A stretch of DNA of 49,847 nucleotides from Clostridiales bacterium. Lineage in GTDB: Bacteria; Bacillota; Clostridia; Oscillospirales; Oscillospiraceae. The stretch covers positions 1 through 49,847 of the forward strand of contig SFEG01000011.1 of the NCBI GenBank assembly GCA_004558025.1, written 5' to 3'. This document shows positions 1-9,028 of the stretch, one piece after another. The first letter of the stretch is position 1. Every line of letters starts with the position of its first letter. The position numbers and the translations under genes were made by a program. The notes beneath the pieces are model-generated. The model searched no databases. It saw nothing but the letters and a program-made list of their open reading frames with translations, and was not told the DNA's origin.

Positions 1-78
1 GTTTGGTGTAAGGCGTAAGGTTTTTCGTTTCCCCTGTGTCCGAAAACCCTTGATATTACGGGCTTTTTCGCGTTTCGG

Positions 79-1581
79 TCAATCTAAGGGCTTCATTGTG
101 GGGAACAAAATAACATCTCTGATGGAGCTTGCGCCGGTCAGGAGCATGACGCAGCGGTCGATGCCGATGCCGAGGCCACCCGTGGGAGGCATGCCGTATT
201 CGAGCGCGTTTATGAAGTCATCGTCCATCATGCCGGCCTCATCGTCGCCCTTGGCACGAAGCTCGACCTGCTTGAGGAAGCGCTGCTTCTGGTCGATGGG
301 GTCGTTGAGCTCGGAGAAGGCGTTGCCCATCTCGCTGCGGCATATGAACAGCTCAAAACGCTCTGTCAGGCGCGGATCCTTGGGAGAACGCTTTGCAAGC
401 GGCGATACGTCGACCGGGTGCATGGTGATAAACGTCGGCTGGATGAGCTTTTCCTCGACAAGCTGATCGAAGCTCTCGTAAAGTGCGTGACCCCAGGTGG
501 GTTCGACCTTGTCCATATCGACGCCAGCGGCCTTCGCGGCGGCGACAGCCTCGGCATCATCGGTTATAGCCATAAAGTCGACACCGACGTATTTCTTGAC
601 AGCCTCGGCCATGGTCAGGCGCTCCCAGCCGGGGGTGAGGTCGATCTCGCAGCCTTGCCATGTGCACTTATAGGTGCCGAGTATCTTAATCGCAGCGCCC
701 GACAGGAGGTCTTCAAACAGATCCATCATGTCTTTAAAATCGGCGTAGGACTGATAGAGCTCAACGGTCGTGAACTCGGGGTTGTGCTTCGTGTCCATGC
801 CCTCATTGCGGAAGATGCGGCCGATCTCGTAGACGCGCTCAATGCCGCCGACTATAAGGCGCTTGAGGTTGAGCTCGGTTGCGATGCGCAGGAACATGTC
901 GATATCCAGCGTGTTGTGATGGGTTATGAACGGACGCGCTGTTGCGCCGCCGGAAATGGTGTTAAGTACGGGCGTTTCGACCTCCATAAAGCCTCTGCCG
1001 TCGAGGAAGGAGCGGACATAGCTTATGAACTTCGAGCGGATCTCGAAGTTGCGGCGGCTGTCGTCGCTCATGATGAGGTCGACATAGCGCTGGCGGTATT
1101 TGAGCTCGGTGCTCGTCATGCCGTGGAATTTCTCCGGCAGCGGGCGCAGGCTCTTTGAAAGCAGCGTAACCGACTCGACGTGCACGGATATCTCCTCGGT
1201 CTTTGTTTTGAAAACGAAGCCGGAAACACCGATGATATCACCGATATCGTACTTGCGGAAATCGGCAAACTCCTGCTCGGGCACGGCATCCTTGCGGATG
1301 TACAGCTGGATGCTGCCGTGGTCATCCTTTATGTGGCAGAATATTGCCTTACCCATGCCGCGCTTGGACATAATGCGGCCTGCGGCCTTGACGGTCTTGC
1401 CGTCGAAAGCTTCAAAATTTGACTTTATCTCATCGGAATATGCGCTTCTTACAAAACGGGTCTGAGTAAAGGGGTCTCTCCCCTCCTCCTGCAGAGCCTT
1501 GAGCTTATCGCGTCTTATCTGCAGCAACTCGCTGAGCTCCTGCTCGGGTGCAGCGGTCTCATTTGTCTTATTCTCACTCAT
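79..1581 (-). CDS. lysS: Lysine--tRNA ligase (class II)
   Basis: Charges tRNA-Lys with lysine in the cytoplasm using ATP. The 500-residue length is normal for bacterial LysRS. An N-terminal OB-fold (about residues 60-150, with GRIMSKRGMGKAIF) should bind the anticodon. The catalytic domain carries motif 2 (RIFRNEGMDTKHNPEF) and motif 3 (GLGIGIDRCVMLLTG) near the C-terminus, both typical of class II LysRS. The ATG start has an AAGAGGA ribosome-binding site, and greA ends 11 bases upstream, so lysS is probably the last gene of the ftsE-ftsX-ctpA-greA-lysS unit. The 78 bases between its stop and the window edge hold no clear terminator. The identification is secure. Confidence 0.98.
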   Translation of the reverse strand: MSENKTNETAAPEQELSELLQIRRDKLKALQEEGRDPFTQTRFVRSAYSDEIKSNFEAFDGKTVKAAGRIMSKRGMGKAIFCHIKDDHGSIQLYIRKDAVPEQEFADFRKYDIGDIIGVSGFVFKTKTEEISVHVESVTLLSKSLRPLPEKFHGMTSTELKYRQRYVDLIMSDDSRRNFEIRSKFISYVRSFLDGRGFMEVETPVLNTISGGATARPFITHHNTLDIDMFLRIATELNLKRLIVGGIERVYEIGRIFRNEGMDTKHNPEFTTVELYQSYADFKDMMDLFEDLLSGAAIKILGTYKCTWQGCEIDLTPGWERLTMAEAVKKYVGVDFMAITDDAEAVAAAKAAGVDMDKVEPTWGHALYESFDQLVEEKLIQPTFITMHPVDVSPLAKRSPKDPRLTERFELFICRSEMGNAFSELNDPIDQKQRFLKQVELRAKGDDEAGMMDDDFINALEYGMPPTGGLGIGIDRCVMLLTGASSIRDVILFPTMKPLD

Positions 1582-1592
1582 ACTATATCCTC

Positions 1593-2081
1593 TTAATCGT
1601 TTTCTACCGAAAGTATCTCAAAATGCAGCTCGCCCACGGGAGCGTCGACTGTTATCTTTTCGCCCGCGACATGGCCGTAAAGGCCGTGGCCGAATGGTGA
1701 ATCGTCGGATACCTTACCCTCCATGGGGTTTGCCTCCTGCGAACCGACCATGATATATTCCTCTTCACAGCCGTCTTCAACGTCACGCACCTTTACGCGG
1801 CTGCCGAGGGTGACCGCGCCCTTGCGCATGCCGGTGTCGACCTTCTCGACGATCTCGGCGTTCTCTATGAGGCTTTTGAGCTCGGCAATTCTCGAATAGA
1901 GCTTGCCCTGCTCGGTTTTTGCCTCATCATATTCGCTGTTTTCGGAAAGGTCGCCGAAGCTGCGCGCTTCCTTGATCTGCTCGGCAACCTCCTTTGCCTT
2001 ATCGGTCTCAAGGAACAGAAGCTCCTTTTTCAGCGCATCAAGGCGCTCCTGACTCATTTTAAATCTGCTTTCGGTAGCCAT
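1593..2081 (-). CDS. greA: Transcription elongation factor GreA
   Basis: GreA enters the RNA polymerase secondary channel and stimulates cleavage of backtracked transcripts. The 162 residues fit the family: an N-terminal coiled coil (about 10-85, containing ENSEYDEAKTEQGKLYSRI with the acidic tip) followed by an FKBP-like C-terminal domain with the signature SDDSPFGHGLYGHVAGE. The ATG is preceded by AAAGGAG. It lies 43 bases downstream of ctpA and 11 bases upstream of lysS on the same strand, and greA-lysS adjacency is common in Firmicutes. Nothing unusual is visible. Confidence 0.97.
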   Translation of the reverse strand: MATESRFKMSQERLDALKKELLFLETDKAKEVAEQIKEARSFGDLSENSEYDEAKTEQGKLYSRIAELKSLIENAEIVEKVDTGMRKGAVTLGSRVKVRDVEDGCEEEYIMVGSQEANPMEGKVSDDSPFGHGLYGHVAGEKITVDAPVGELHFEILSVEND

Positions 2082-2124
2082 TACTCAGCTCTCCTTTATT
2101 GATCCTTTTTTATTGATTGAAATC

Positions 2125-3291
2125 TCAGCTCAGGGCTTTTATTGCCGCGTTGAGCTGGACATTTGTATCCTTTTCCGTGTTGTGCGCCTCGATATCGGGC
2201 TTTATGCCGCCCGCTTCGGCGAGATCGACGCGCTTGGGCGTGAGATACTTATTGGTCGAAATGTGTATCGCACCGCCGTTTGAAAGCTCTATCGTGACCT
2301 GGCTTCTCGCCTTGCCGGTCGTATGCTCGCCGACTATTGTAGCCCAGTCATATTCCTGAAGCGCAGCCGCGAAAAACTCCGCCGCACTGTAGCTGTTTTC
2401 ATTGACCAAAACGACCATCTTAGCGCTCAGGCAGACCTTATCGGAGGTCTTGACCGTTTCCTTACCAGCCTTATCCACGCTCACGAACAGATCTCCGTCC
2501 GGGAGGAGATAATCAAGCAGCGAAACGAGCTCGCTGACCAGACCGCCGGGATTATCGCGAACATCAAAGATAAACGATTCAGCACCCTCGGCCGTAAGCT
2601 TTTCAATGGCTCCTATCGTGCCCTCACTGCTTCCGGCTTCAAAATTTGCGATCTTGATATAGCCTATGTTATTATCAAGCATTTTCGAGGATATCGGGTT
2701 TTTGTATATGACCTCGCAGGATATCTTAACGCTCGATTCATTTCCCTTTTCGTCTGCAATGACCATGGGGAAATCTTTATTTAGCTTTGAGCGTATAAGC
2801 TCCTGAAGCTCAGCCGTGGTCATTCCCTCTGTCGCCTGTCCGTCTACCGAAACTATGGTCTGGCCGACACTCAGCCCGGCCGTTGCGGCAGGCGTTCCGT
2901 CCTCGACGGCAAATATCTCGAACTTGCCCTTGTCGTTGAGCTTGACGCTCACGCCGATGCCGGCATATTCGTTTGCCGAGGACAGCTTGTACGCGGCGTA
3001 CTCCTCGGGGCTCATGTAATAGCTCCACTTATCGTCGATGCTGCGCACCATTGCAGAGGCCGCGGCATTATAAAGCGTATCGTCGTTTACGTCGCCGATA
3101 TAGTTTTCGTTTATTATCTTCTCGATCTCGACATAAGCCTTGGCATCCTCATAATACTTTTGGGCTCCAAAGCCGCCAGTCGTTATGAGATACGTCGCGA
3201 CGGCCGTTGCGGCCATAACGACGAGGGCTACTATTATAAGATGCACAAGCTTAAATTTTCTGCCGAAATCACGTTGCGGGCGTTTTTCCAT
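2125..3291 (-). CDS. S41-family carboxy-terminal processing protease (CtpA-like)
   Basis: Membrane-anchored serine protease of the CtpA/Prc family, acting outside the membrane on wall or exported proteins. Order in the 388-residue protein: basic N-terminus, one membrane segment (about 16-38), a helical region, a PDZ domain (about 108-195), and the S41 peptidase domain with FDVRDNPGGLVSEL. The likely nucleophile is Ser302 (in NSYSAAEFFAAAL) and the general base Lys327 (in TTGKARSQ), the Ser/Lys dyad expected for S41. It follows ftsE, ftsX and a short exported-type ORF, a neighbourhood where Firmicutes commonly place wall hydrolase and processing genes. The family is certain; the substrate cannot be inferred. 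Confidence 0.93.
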   Translation of the reverse strand: MEKRPQRDFGRKFKLVHLIIVALVVMAATAVATYLITTGGFGAQKYYEDAKAYVEIEKIINENYIGDVNDDTLYNAAASAMVRSIDDKWSYYMSPEEYAAYKLSSANEYAGIGVSVKLNDKGKFEIFAVEDGTPAATAGLSVGQTIVSVDGQATEGMTTAELQELIRSKLNKDFPMVIADEKGNESSVKISCEVIYKNPISSKMLDNNIGYIKIANFEAGSSEGTIGAIEKLTAEGAESFIFDVRDNPGGLVSELVSLLDYLLPDGDLFVSVDKAGKETVKTSDKVCLSAKMVVLVNENSYSAAEFFAAALQEYDWATIVGEHTTGKARSQVTIELSNGGAIHISTNKYLTPKRVDLAEAGGIKPDIEAHNTEKDTNVQLNAAIKALS

Positions 3292-3329
3292 TCAGTCTCT
3301 CCTCTCGCTTGACAGCACTTAACAGTACG

Positions 3330-3361
3330 TTTGACTGGCAGCCGAAGGGCCGCCAGTCAAA
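3330..3361 (-). other. Intergenic hairpin upstream of ctpA
   Basis: A perfect 10-bp inverted repeat, TTTGACTGGC / GCCAGTCAAA, extended inward by GCC/GGC pairing after a one-base mismatch. Neither strand has a T-run after it, so it does not look like an intrinsic terminator. It lies between the stop of the 54-codon ORF and the ctpA ribosome-binding site, and could act in mRNA processing, in mRNA stability or as a protein-binding site. Confidence 0.6.
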
Positions 3362-3363
3362 TA

Positions 3364-3528
3364 TCAATTCCGATTTTTATCGACACACTGCTGCGTCACA
3401 GCAGTCTCCCCGCCGTGGCACTGCTCCGTTCCCTCCGCGCTTACCGGGATCACCGTCAGCACAAGGCTGAGTATCATGGTGAGCACGAGGATCATCGCCA
3501 GTATAGATATGACAAGTCTTCTGTTCAT
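3364..3528 (-). CDS. Small exported-type ORF, 54 aa, possibly a relic of an FtsEX-linked wall hydrolase
   Basis: A 54-residue frame beginning MNRRLVISILAMILVL. A short basic N-terminus is followed by a long hydrophobic stretch (about 5-28) and a signal-peptidase-like VSA (29-31), then a short polar tail with two cysteines. The ATG sits 7 bases after the ftsX stop and has a good ribosome-binding site (AAGGTG), so translation is plausible. In many Firmicutes ftsX is followed by a PcsB/EnvC-like hydrolase or activator whose signal peptide looks like this. Here only the signal-peptide-sized part is present and no coiled coil or M23/CHAP domain follows. It may be a decayed relic or a genuine small membrane peptide. 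I do not recognise a family. Confidence 0.5.
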   Translation of the reverse strand: MNRRLVISILAMILVLTMILSLVLTVIPVSAEGTEQCHGGETAVTQQCVDKNRN

Positions 3529-3535
3529 GTTTTTA

Positions 3536-4423
3536 TCACACCTTGAGGTAATTTCTGATCGCTATTACGCCGCCTACAGCGCCGACGAGAATACCGACCG
3601 CCATAAACGCGATGAGCACTATCGCCCAAACGTCGGTAAACGGTACAATCTGCACGAAGGATATCGCCAGGCTCTGCGCGACCTTGGCCTCGAGTGCCTT
3701 ATACAGGCCCCACTGAGCGAGGAAGGCAAGTCCGCCGCCGGCAATGCCCAAAACCAGGCCTTCGACAACGAAGGGGCATCGAATAAAGCTGTTTGAAGCG
3801 CCGACCATCTTCATGATGGCTATCTCCTCGCGGCGGCCGTATGTCGCAAGCTTTATGGTGTTGCTCATTATAAACAGTGAAACAAAGCCGAGGATAGCGA
3901 TAAGCACGAGCGACACTATGCTTATGACATTGCGCACGGAGATGAATTTATCGGCAAACTCCGTGGGAGCGTTGACCTTGACTATACCGTCGACATTTTC
4001 GATAGCAGTCTTTGTGACATCCATCTGACTGAGATCAACGAGCTGTATGACAAAGCGATGGCGGAAAACCTCGTCGTCAAGCCCCTCCATGAGGCTTTCG
4101 TCATACTTTTCGAGGAAATTCTGCCTCGCCTCGCTGCGGCTGATAAAATCGACACTTGCAACATTGTCGAGCGCTTCGAGCTTCGTCTGTATCTGCGCGG
4201 TGGCCTCCTGTGCGGTCATATCCTCATCGACATAGGCGAGGATCTGATTCTGATTGCCGATATCCTCGACTATCTGATTGACGTTTATGTCGAGAAGCGT
4301 AAAGCTGCCCATTACTATAAGGCAGGCAATTATTATTGTAACTGAGGCAAAGGACATAAAGCCGTGGGTGAAGATATTGCGGAAGCCCTCGCCTATAAGA
4401 TATCCGTATCTATTCAACTTCAT
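3536..4423 (-). CDS. ftsX: Cell division protein FtsX
   Basis: Membrane subunit of the FtsEX complex, which couples ATP hydrolysis by FtsE to activation of peptidoglycan hydrolases outside the cell. One membrane segment near the N-terminus (about 20-43) is followed by an extracellular domain of about 130 residues and three C-terminal membrane segments, giving the four-TM FtsX fold. The conserved region NTIKLATYGRREEIAIMKMVGAS is present. I chose the ATG at 4423 (MKLNRYGYLIGEGF, 295 aa) because homologues begin with this segment; an in-frame ATG at 4438 would add five residues. The start overlaps the end of ftsE by 14 bases, indicating translational coupling. Confidence 0.95.
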   Translation of the reverse strand: MKLNRYGYLIGEGFRNIFTHGFMSFASVTIIIACLIVMGSFTLLDINVNQIVEDIGNQNQILAYVDEDMTAQEATAQIQTKLEALDNVASVDFISRSEARQNFLEKYDESLMEGLDDEVFRHRFVIQLVDLSQMDVTKTAIENVDGIVKVNAPTEFADKFISVRNVISIVSLVLIAILGFVSLFIMSNTIKLATYGRREEIAIMKMVGASNSFIRCPFVVEGLVLGIAGGGLAFLAQWGLYKALEAKVAQSLAISFVQIVPFTDVWAIVLIAFMAVGILVGAVGGVIAIRNYLKV

Positions 4424-5102
4424 AACTGTAGTACCCATCCATTCCGTCGCTGATAAGATGGCCGCCGTCTATCGCGATAACGCGCTTGGAGAAGGCGTTG
4501 ACCAATTCCTTTTCGTGAGTTACCACGAGGATCGTGGTGCCCATCTCGTTTATCTTCTCAAGCAGGAGCATAAGCTCAAGGCTGCGCACGGGGTCGAGGT
4601 TGCCGGTAGGCTCGTCCGCGATTATCATGGTCGGATTGTTGACCAAAGCGCGCGCTATGGCAACACGCTGCTGCTCACCGCCGGAAAGCTCCGCCGGGAG
4701 GCGCTTTTCGCGTCCTTCAAGGCCGACAAGCTCCAAAACGCGGGGAACGCGGTTTTTTATATCCTTATTGGTCGCCCCGACAACGCGCATGGCAAACGCG
4801 ACGTTATCGTACACAGTCATTTTATCGATAAGTCTGAAGTCCTGAAAGATGACGCCAAGCGTTCTTCTCATCTGCGGCATCTTGCGGCGCTTGAGCTTAT
4901 TCATATTAAAACCGTTTACGATGACCTCACCATCTGACGCCATAATTTCGCCCGTGAGCAGCTTTATGATCGTCGTTTTGCCGGAGCCCGACGGGCCGAC
5001 AAGAAACGCAAACTCACCCTCGTTTATCGTGAGGCTGAAGTTATCGAGCGCGGCAACATCACTGTTGTCGTAGACCATCGTTACATTGTTCATCTGAACC
5101 AT
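4410..5102 (-). CDS. ftsE: Cell division ATP-binding protein FtsE
   Basis: Cytoplasmic ABC ATPase partner of FtsX. The 230 residues contain the Walker A motif GPSGSGKTT (36-44), a Q-loop in VIFQDFRLIDKMTV, the ABC signature LSGGEQQRVAIARAL and Walker B MIIADEPTGNLDP, all intact. The protein is typical in length and ends SYEVE. The ATG is preceded by GGAGG. The 45-base gap from the upstream PucR-like regulator holds only a small GGGGA/TCCCC hairpin without a T-run and no room for a separate promoter, so ftsE is probably co-transcribed with the regulator. Confidence 0.97.
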   Translation of the reverse strand: MVQMNNVTMVYDNSDVAALDNFSLTINEGEFAFLVGPSGSGKTTIIKLLTGEIMASDGEVIVNGFNMNKLKRRKMPQMRRTLGVIFQDFRLIDKMTVYDNVAFAMRVVGATNKDIKNRVPRVLELVGLEGREKRLPAELSGGEQQRVAIARALVNNPTMIIADEPTGNLDPVRSLELMLLLEKINEMGTTILVVTHEKELVNAFSKRVIAIDGGHLISDGMDGYYSYEVE

Positions 5103-5147
5103 GTGTCATTTTCCTCCTGAGGCTTTTGGGGATGCTCCCCGCGGATT

Positions 5148-6242
5148 TCAGCGGCCGTTGTTGTTTACAGAGTCGAGATACTGCTTGACCATCATCGCCA
5201 CCTTGAAGACGATCGCGTGGTCAAACTCCCGCAGGTCGAGCCCCGTTATCTTCTTTATCTTCTCAAGGCGATACACGAGCGTATTGCGGTGGACATACAG
5301 CTTGCGGCTGGTCTCCGAGACGTTAAGGTTATTCTCAAAGAACTTGTTTATCGTCTCAAGCGTGTCCTCATCGAGTGTCTCGAGCGGGTTTTTCTTGAAC
5401 ACCTCGTTGAGGAACATCTCGCACAGCGTGGTGGGCAGCTGATATATAATTCGGCCGATGCCGAGATTTTCATAGCTGATAATGGTTTTTTCGGAATCGA
5501 AGACCCTGCCGACGTCGATGGCGATCTGCGCTTCCTTATAGCGGTCGGCAAGCTCGCGCAGATGATGCGCGGTCGTTCCTATGCCGATGATGCATTTTAT
5601 TTGCAGCTCGTTGCGCAGAACGGTCTCGATACTTTCTGCAATGGCCTTTATTTCGGCGCTGTTATCGCCGCCGGGGAGCTCTTTTATAACGACGATATCG
5701 TTTTCGTTTATGCTGATGACAAAATCGTGCTGCTTATCGGGGAAAAGGCTTTGGAGCACCTCGACACTGGCGACGTCCGAGCGTTCTACCTGGCGCACGA
5801 GCAGCAGCGCGCGCGGAACATCCGGAGCAAAGTGCAGCTCCTTCGTTCTGACGTAAACATCGCCGGGAAGTATATTGTCGGAGATTATGTTTTTAAGAAA
5901 AGCCGCCTTATTGTACTTTTCCTCATAATTCATCTTCGCCTCGTTAAAGGCGACGGCCGCCATCATGCACGTCACCCGCGCCATATCGTCGCAGCCCTCA
6001 ACAAACACGGCATAGTCAAACCTGCCGTTATTATTGCTCAGCACCTTATATGTCCGCACTCCGCTTAGCTGCACGGGCTCGGAAAAATCGTAATTCATGC
6101 TCGAAAAATCATCAAGTCGCGAGCCGATCATCGGCAGCTCGCTGCAAGTGAGCACAAATCCCTGATCGTCAATGATGCCGATGCACCTGTCGGTAGCCTC
6201 TTTTATCTGCATTATCACGCTCTGAAAAATTCTGCTGGACAT
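5148..6242 (-). CDS. PucR/CdaR-type helix-turn-helix regulator
   Basis: A 364-residue cytoplasmic transcription factor. The N-terminal part (about 1-130, starting MSSRIFQSVIMQIKEAT) resembles a GAF-like or sugar-diacid-recognition sensory region. The middle (about 150-290) resembles the GGDEF-derived CdaR domain. The C-terminus (about 305-355) has the PucR-type HTH, with NVSETSRKLYVHRNTLVYRL. Family members often respond to small metabolites, but the ligand here is unknown. It is first in the unit leading to ftsEX, and a sigma-A promoter with paired direct repeats lies upstream, suggesting autoregulation. Its placement next to ftsEX is notable but does not prove that it controls division. Confidence 0.85.
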   Translation of the reverse strand: MSSRIFQSVIMQIKEATDRCIGIIDDQGFVLTCSELPMIGSRLDDFSSMNYDFSEPVQLSGVRTYKVLSNNNGRFDYAVFVEGCDDMARVTCMMAAVAFNEAKMNYEEKYNKAAFLKNIISDNILPGDVYVRTKELHFAPDVPRALLLVRQVERSDVASVEVLQSLFPDKQHDFVISINENDIVVIKELPGGDNSAEIKAIAESIETVLRNELQIKCIIGIGTTAHHLRELADRYKEAQIAIDVGRVFDSEKTIISYENLGIGRIIYQLPTTLCEMFLNEVFKKNPLETLDEDTLETINKFFENNLNVSETSRKLYVHRNTLVYRLEKIKKITGLDLREFDHAIVFKVAMMVKQYLDSVNNNGR

Positions 6243-6307
6243 CGTCTTTTTACCTCCCCTGAAGCATATGGGTATTTTAACGATAGATAATATTCAACAC
6301 TTTCTAC

Positions 6308-6336
6308 ATGATAATACTTTTTTGTGCGTTTTTCAA
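6308..6336 (-). promoter_or_regulatory. Sigma-A promoter of the PucR-ftsEX unit
   Basis: On the minus strand TTGAAA (6331-6336) is separated by 17 bp from TATCAT (6308-6313), giving a leader of about 60 nt before the regulator start. The -35 region overlaps the first of two direct repeats described at 6317-6371. Confidence 0.65.
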
Positions 6337-6371
6337 TAGAAAAACATATCATTTTTGTGCGATATTCAAAA
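6317..6371. repeat. Two direct repeats overlapping and upstream of the promoter
   Basis: On the plus strand the motif TTTTTGTGCG followed by (t/a)n(t/a)TTCAA occurs twice, with the TGTGCG cores at 6323-6328 and 6356-6361. The cores are 33 bp apart, close to three helical turns. One copy covers the promoter spacer and -35, the other lies upstream. This arrangement suits a repressor or autoregulator binding site, possibly for the adjacent PucR-like protein. The role is inference. Confidence 0.45.
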
Positions 6372-6421
6372 AAATGCAGAATTGTTTTGATAAAAGCAAC
6401 AAATATAGCGACTGATTTTTG

Positions 6422-7135
6422 TTATTTTTTCTTATTCACACTGCACAACTCTTTTTCGCTCAATTGCCGAAATTGTCCCGGAAGGAGGCCTTTATCCAGC
6501 TCAAGTCCGCCTATTGACAGACGCATGAGCGCTGTCACGGGCTTGCCGCGCGAGGCGAGCATGCGCTTTACCTGATGATATTTTCCCTCCATAACACGAA
6601 CAAGGCAGCTGCCGTCGGGAAGCTTTTCAAGCCCTGCCGGGAGGCATTTTGTCCCGTCGGCGAGCACTATTCCCTGGCGAAAAGCCTCTATATCGGCATC
6701 GTTGACCGGAGTCTCCGTTACGGCGTGATAAGTCTTGACGATCTCGGATCTGGGTGAAATGACCCTGTGAGCAAAATCGCCGTCGTTTGTTATTATGAGA
6801 AGGCCTGTCGTATCCTTATCCAGTCTGCCGACCGGGAAAAGATTTTTCTTTTTAAGCTCCGCCGGAAAAAGGTCAATGACGGTCTTCTGCTTTTTATCGT
6901 CGGTTGCGGACAGTATACCGGCAGGCTTATTGAGCATATAGTAGCAGAATTTCTCGTAGCTCACGGTTTTCCCGTCAAGCTCGACGCGCGCCGTATCGCT
7001 GCAAACCTTATGCTCCGGCGATGTTATCACGATTCCGTCAACACTGACGCTTCCGTTTTTTATTATCTGTCTGAGCTGGCTTCGAGAGAGCGCGGTGCAC
7101 TCGGAAAGCAGCCTGTCAAGTCGCATAAGCGGCAT
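6422..7135 (-). CDS. RsuA/RluB-family pseudouridine synthase
   Basis: Converts a specific rRNA uridine to pseudouridine; by length and layout the best fit is the small-subunit enzyme RsuA. The 237 residues comprise an N-terminal S4 RNA-binding domain (about 4-60, MRLDRLLSECTALSRSQLR) and a catalytic domain with FPVGRLDKDTTGLLI, in which Asp106 is the expected catalytic aspartate. An alternative start three codons downstream (MRLDRLL) is possible. No clear terminator follows before the PucR promoter region. RsuA cannot be separated with certainty from RluB/E/F paralogues by eye. Confidence 0.9.
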   Translation of the reverse strand: MPLMRLDRLLSECTALSRSQLRQIIKNGSVSVDGIVITSPEHKVCSDTARVELDGKTVSYEKFCYYMLNKPAGILSATDDKKQKTVIDLFPAELKKKNLFPVGRLDKDTTGLLIITNDGDFAHRVISPRSEIVKTYHAVTETPVNDADIEAFRQGIVLADGTKCLPAGLEKLPDGSCLVRVMEGKYHQVKRMLASRGKPVTALMRLSIGGLELDKGLLPGQFRQLSEKELCSVNKKK

Positions 7136-7225
7136 ATGAGCACCCTGTTACACATAGAATTTAATACAAGTTAATTATAACATAAAGTAATGATTTTTTG
7201 AATAGGAAAAGGCTATTATACGAAT

Positions 7226-7681
7226 ATGTTTACGAAAAGTTTAAAGCTGACGAAAAAGCGTGCGGTCGCGCTTCTGCTATTTCTCGGTGTCATCCTCTCT
7301 GCAGCGGTGGTGCTTTGCTCATCTCCGCGCAGTCTGCTGAGCACCGGAGATATGCTCGACGTATCACAGACAAAGGGCCGCGAAAAATACCTTGCCTCCT
7401 ACGGCTGGGAGATCGACCCCGACAGTGAGGAGGAGCGCAATGTTCTGCTGCCGAAGTCCTTTGAGGGCGCGGTCGGCGAATATGCCGACATGCAGACGCG
7501 CCAGGGCTATGATTTCGCCTCCTACGCCGGGCTTGAATGCCGTCAGTACACATACACGGTGACTAATTACGAGGGATGCGGCGGCACGGTGTATGCCACA
7601 TTGTACATCAAGGGCACGCGCGTCATCGGCGGCGACATACACTCTGCGGATATCGGCGGTTTTATGCATGGCATACGATAA
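7226..7681 (+). CDS. DUF4830-type exported protein
   Basis: A 151-residue protein with a basic N-terminus and one hydrophobic segment (about 14-32), then a small domain. The C-terminal pattern, with KYLASYGWEIDP, DMQTRQGYDFASYAG, TYTVTNYEG and a terminal GGFMHGIR, matches my recollection of the DUF4830 family of clostridial exported or membrane-anchored proteins, whose function is unknown. It is divergent from rsuA and convergent with tuf. The start has only a weak upstream AGGAAAAGG. No partner gene suggests a role. Confidence 0.7.
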   Translation: MFTKSLKLTKKRAVALLLFLGVILSAAVVLCSSPRSLLSTGDMLDVSQTKGREKYLASYGWEIDPDSEEERNVLLPKSFEGAVGEYADMQTRQGYDFASYAGLECRQYTYTVTNYEGCGGTVYATLYIKGTRVIGGDIHSADIGGFMHGIR

Positions 7682-7686
7682 AATGC

Positions 7687-7724
7687 AAAAAAACAAGCCA
7701 TGAAGCGTTTGCTTCATGGCTTGT
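7687..7724 (-). terminator. Intrinsic terminator of the str operon
   Basis: A perfect 14-bp stem, ACAAGCCATGAAGC / GCTTCATGGCTTGT with loop GTTT (7693-7724). On the minus strand it is followed by seven T (7687-7693), so it ends tuf transcripts. On the plus strand it has no T-run and can only weakly serve the DUF4830 gene. Confidence 0.9.
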
Positions 7725-7762
7725 CTGTTAAATGAACTTTTCAGCTCAGTGGGTTTTGGAAA

Positions 7763-8965
<1,203 letters not shown>

Positions 8966-9028
8966 AATAATAACCTCCGTGAAATTAATACAAATGATTT
9001 TGATTAAACTACTTGCTTATATGGTTTA

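Noticed and set aside
7693..7724. The hairpin after the DUF4830 gene as that gene's own terminator.
   Set aside because: The T-run is on the minus strand only, so it belongs to tuf.
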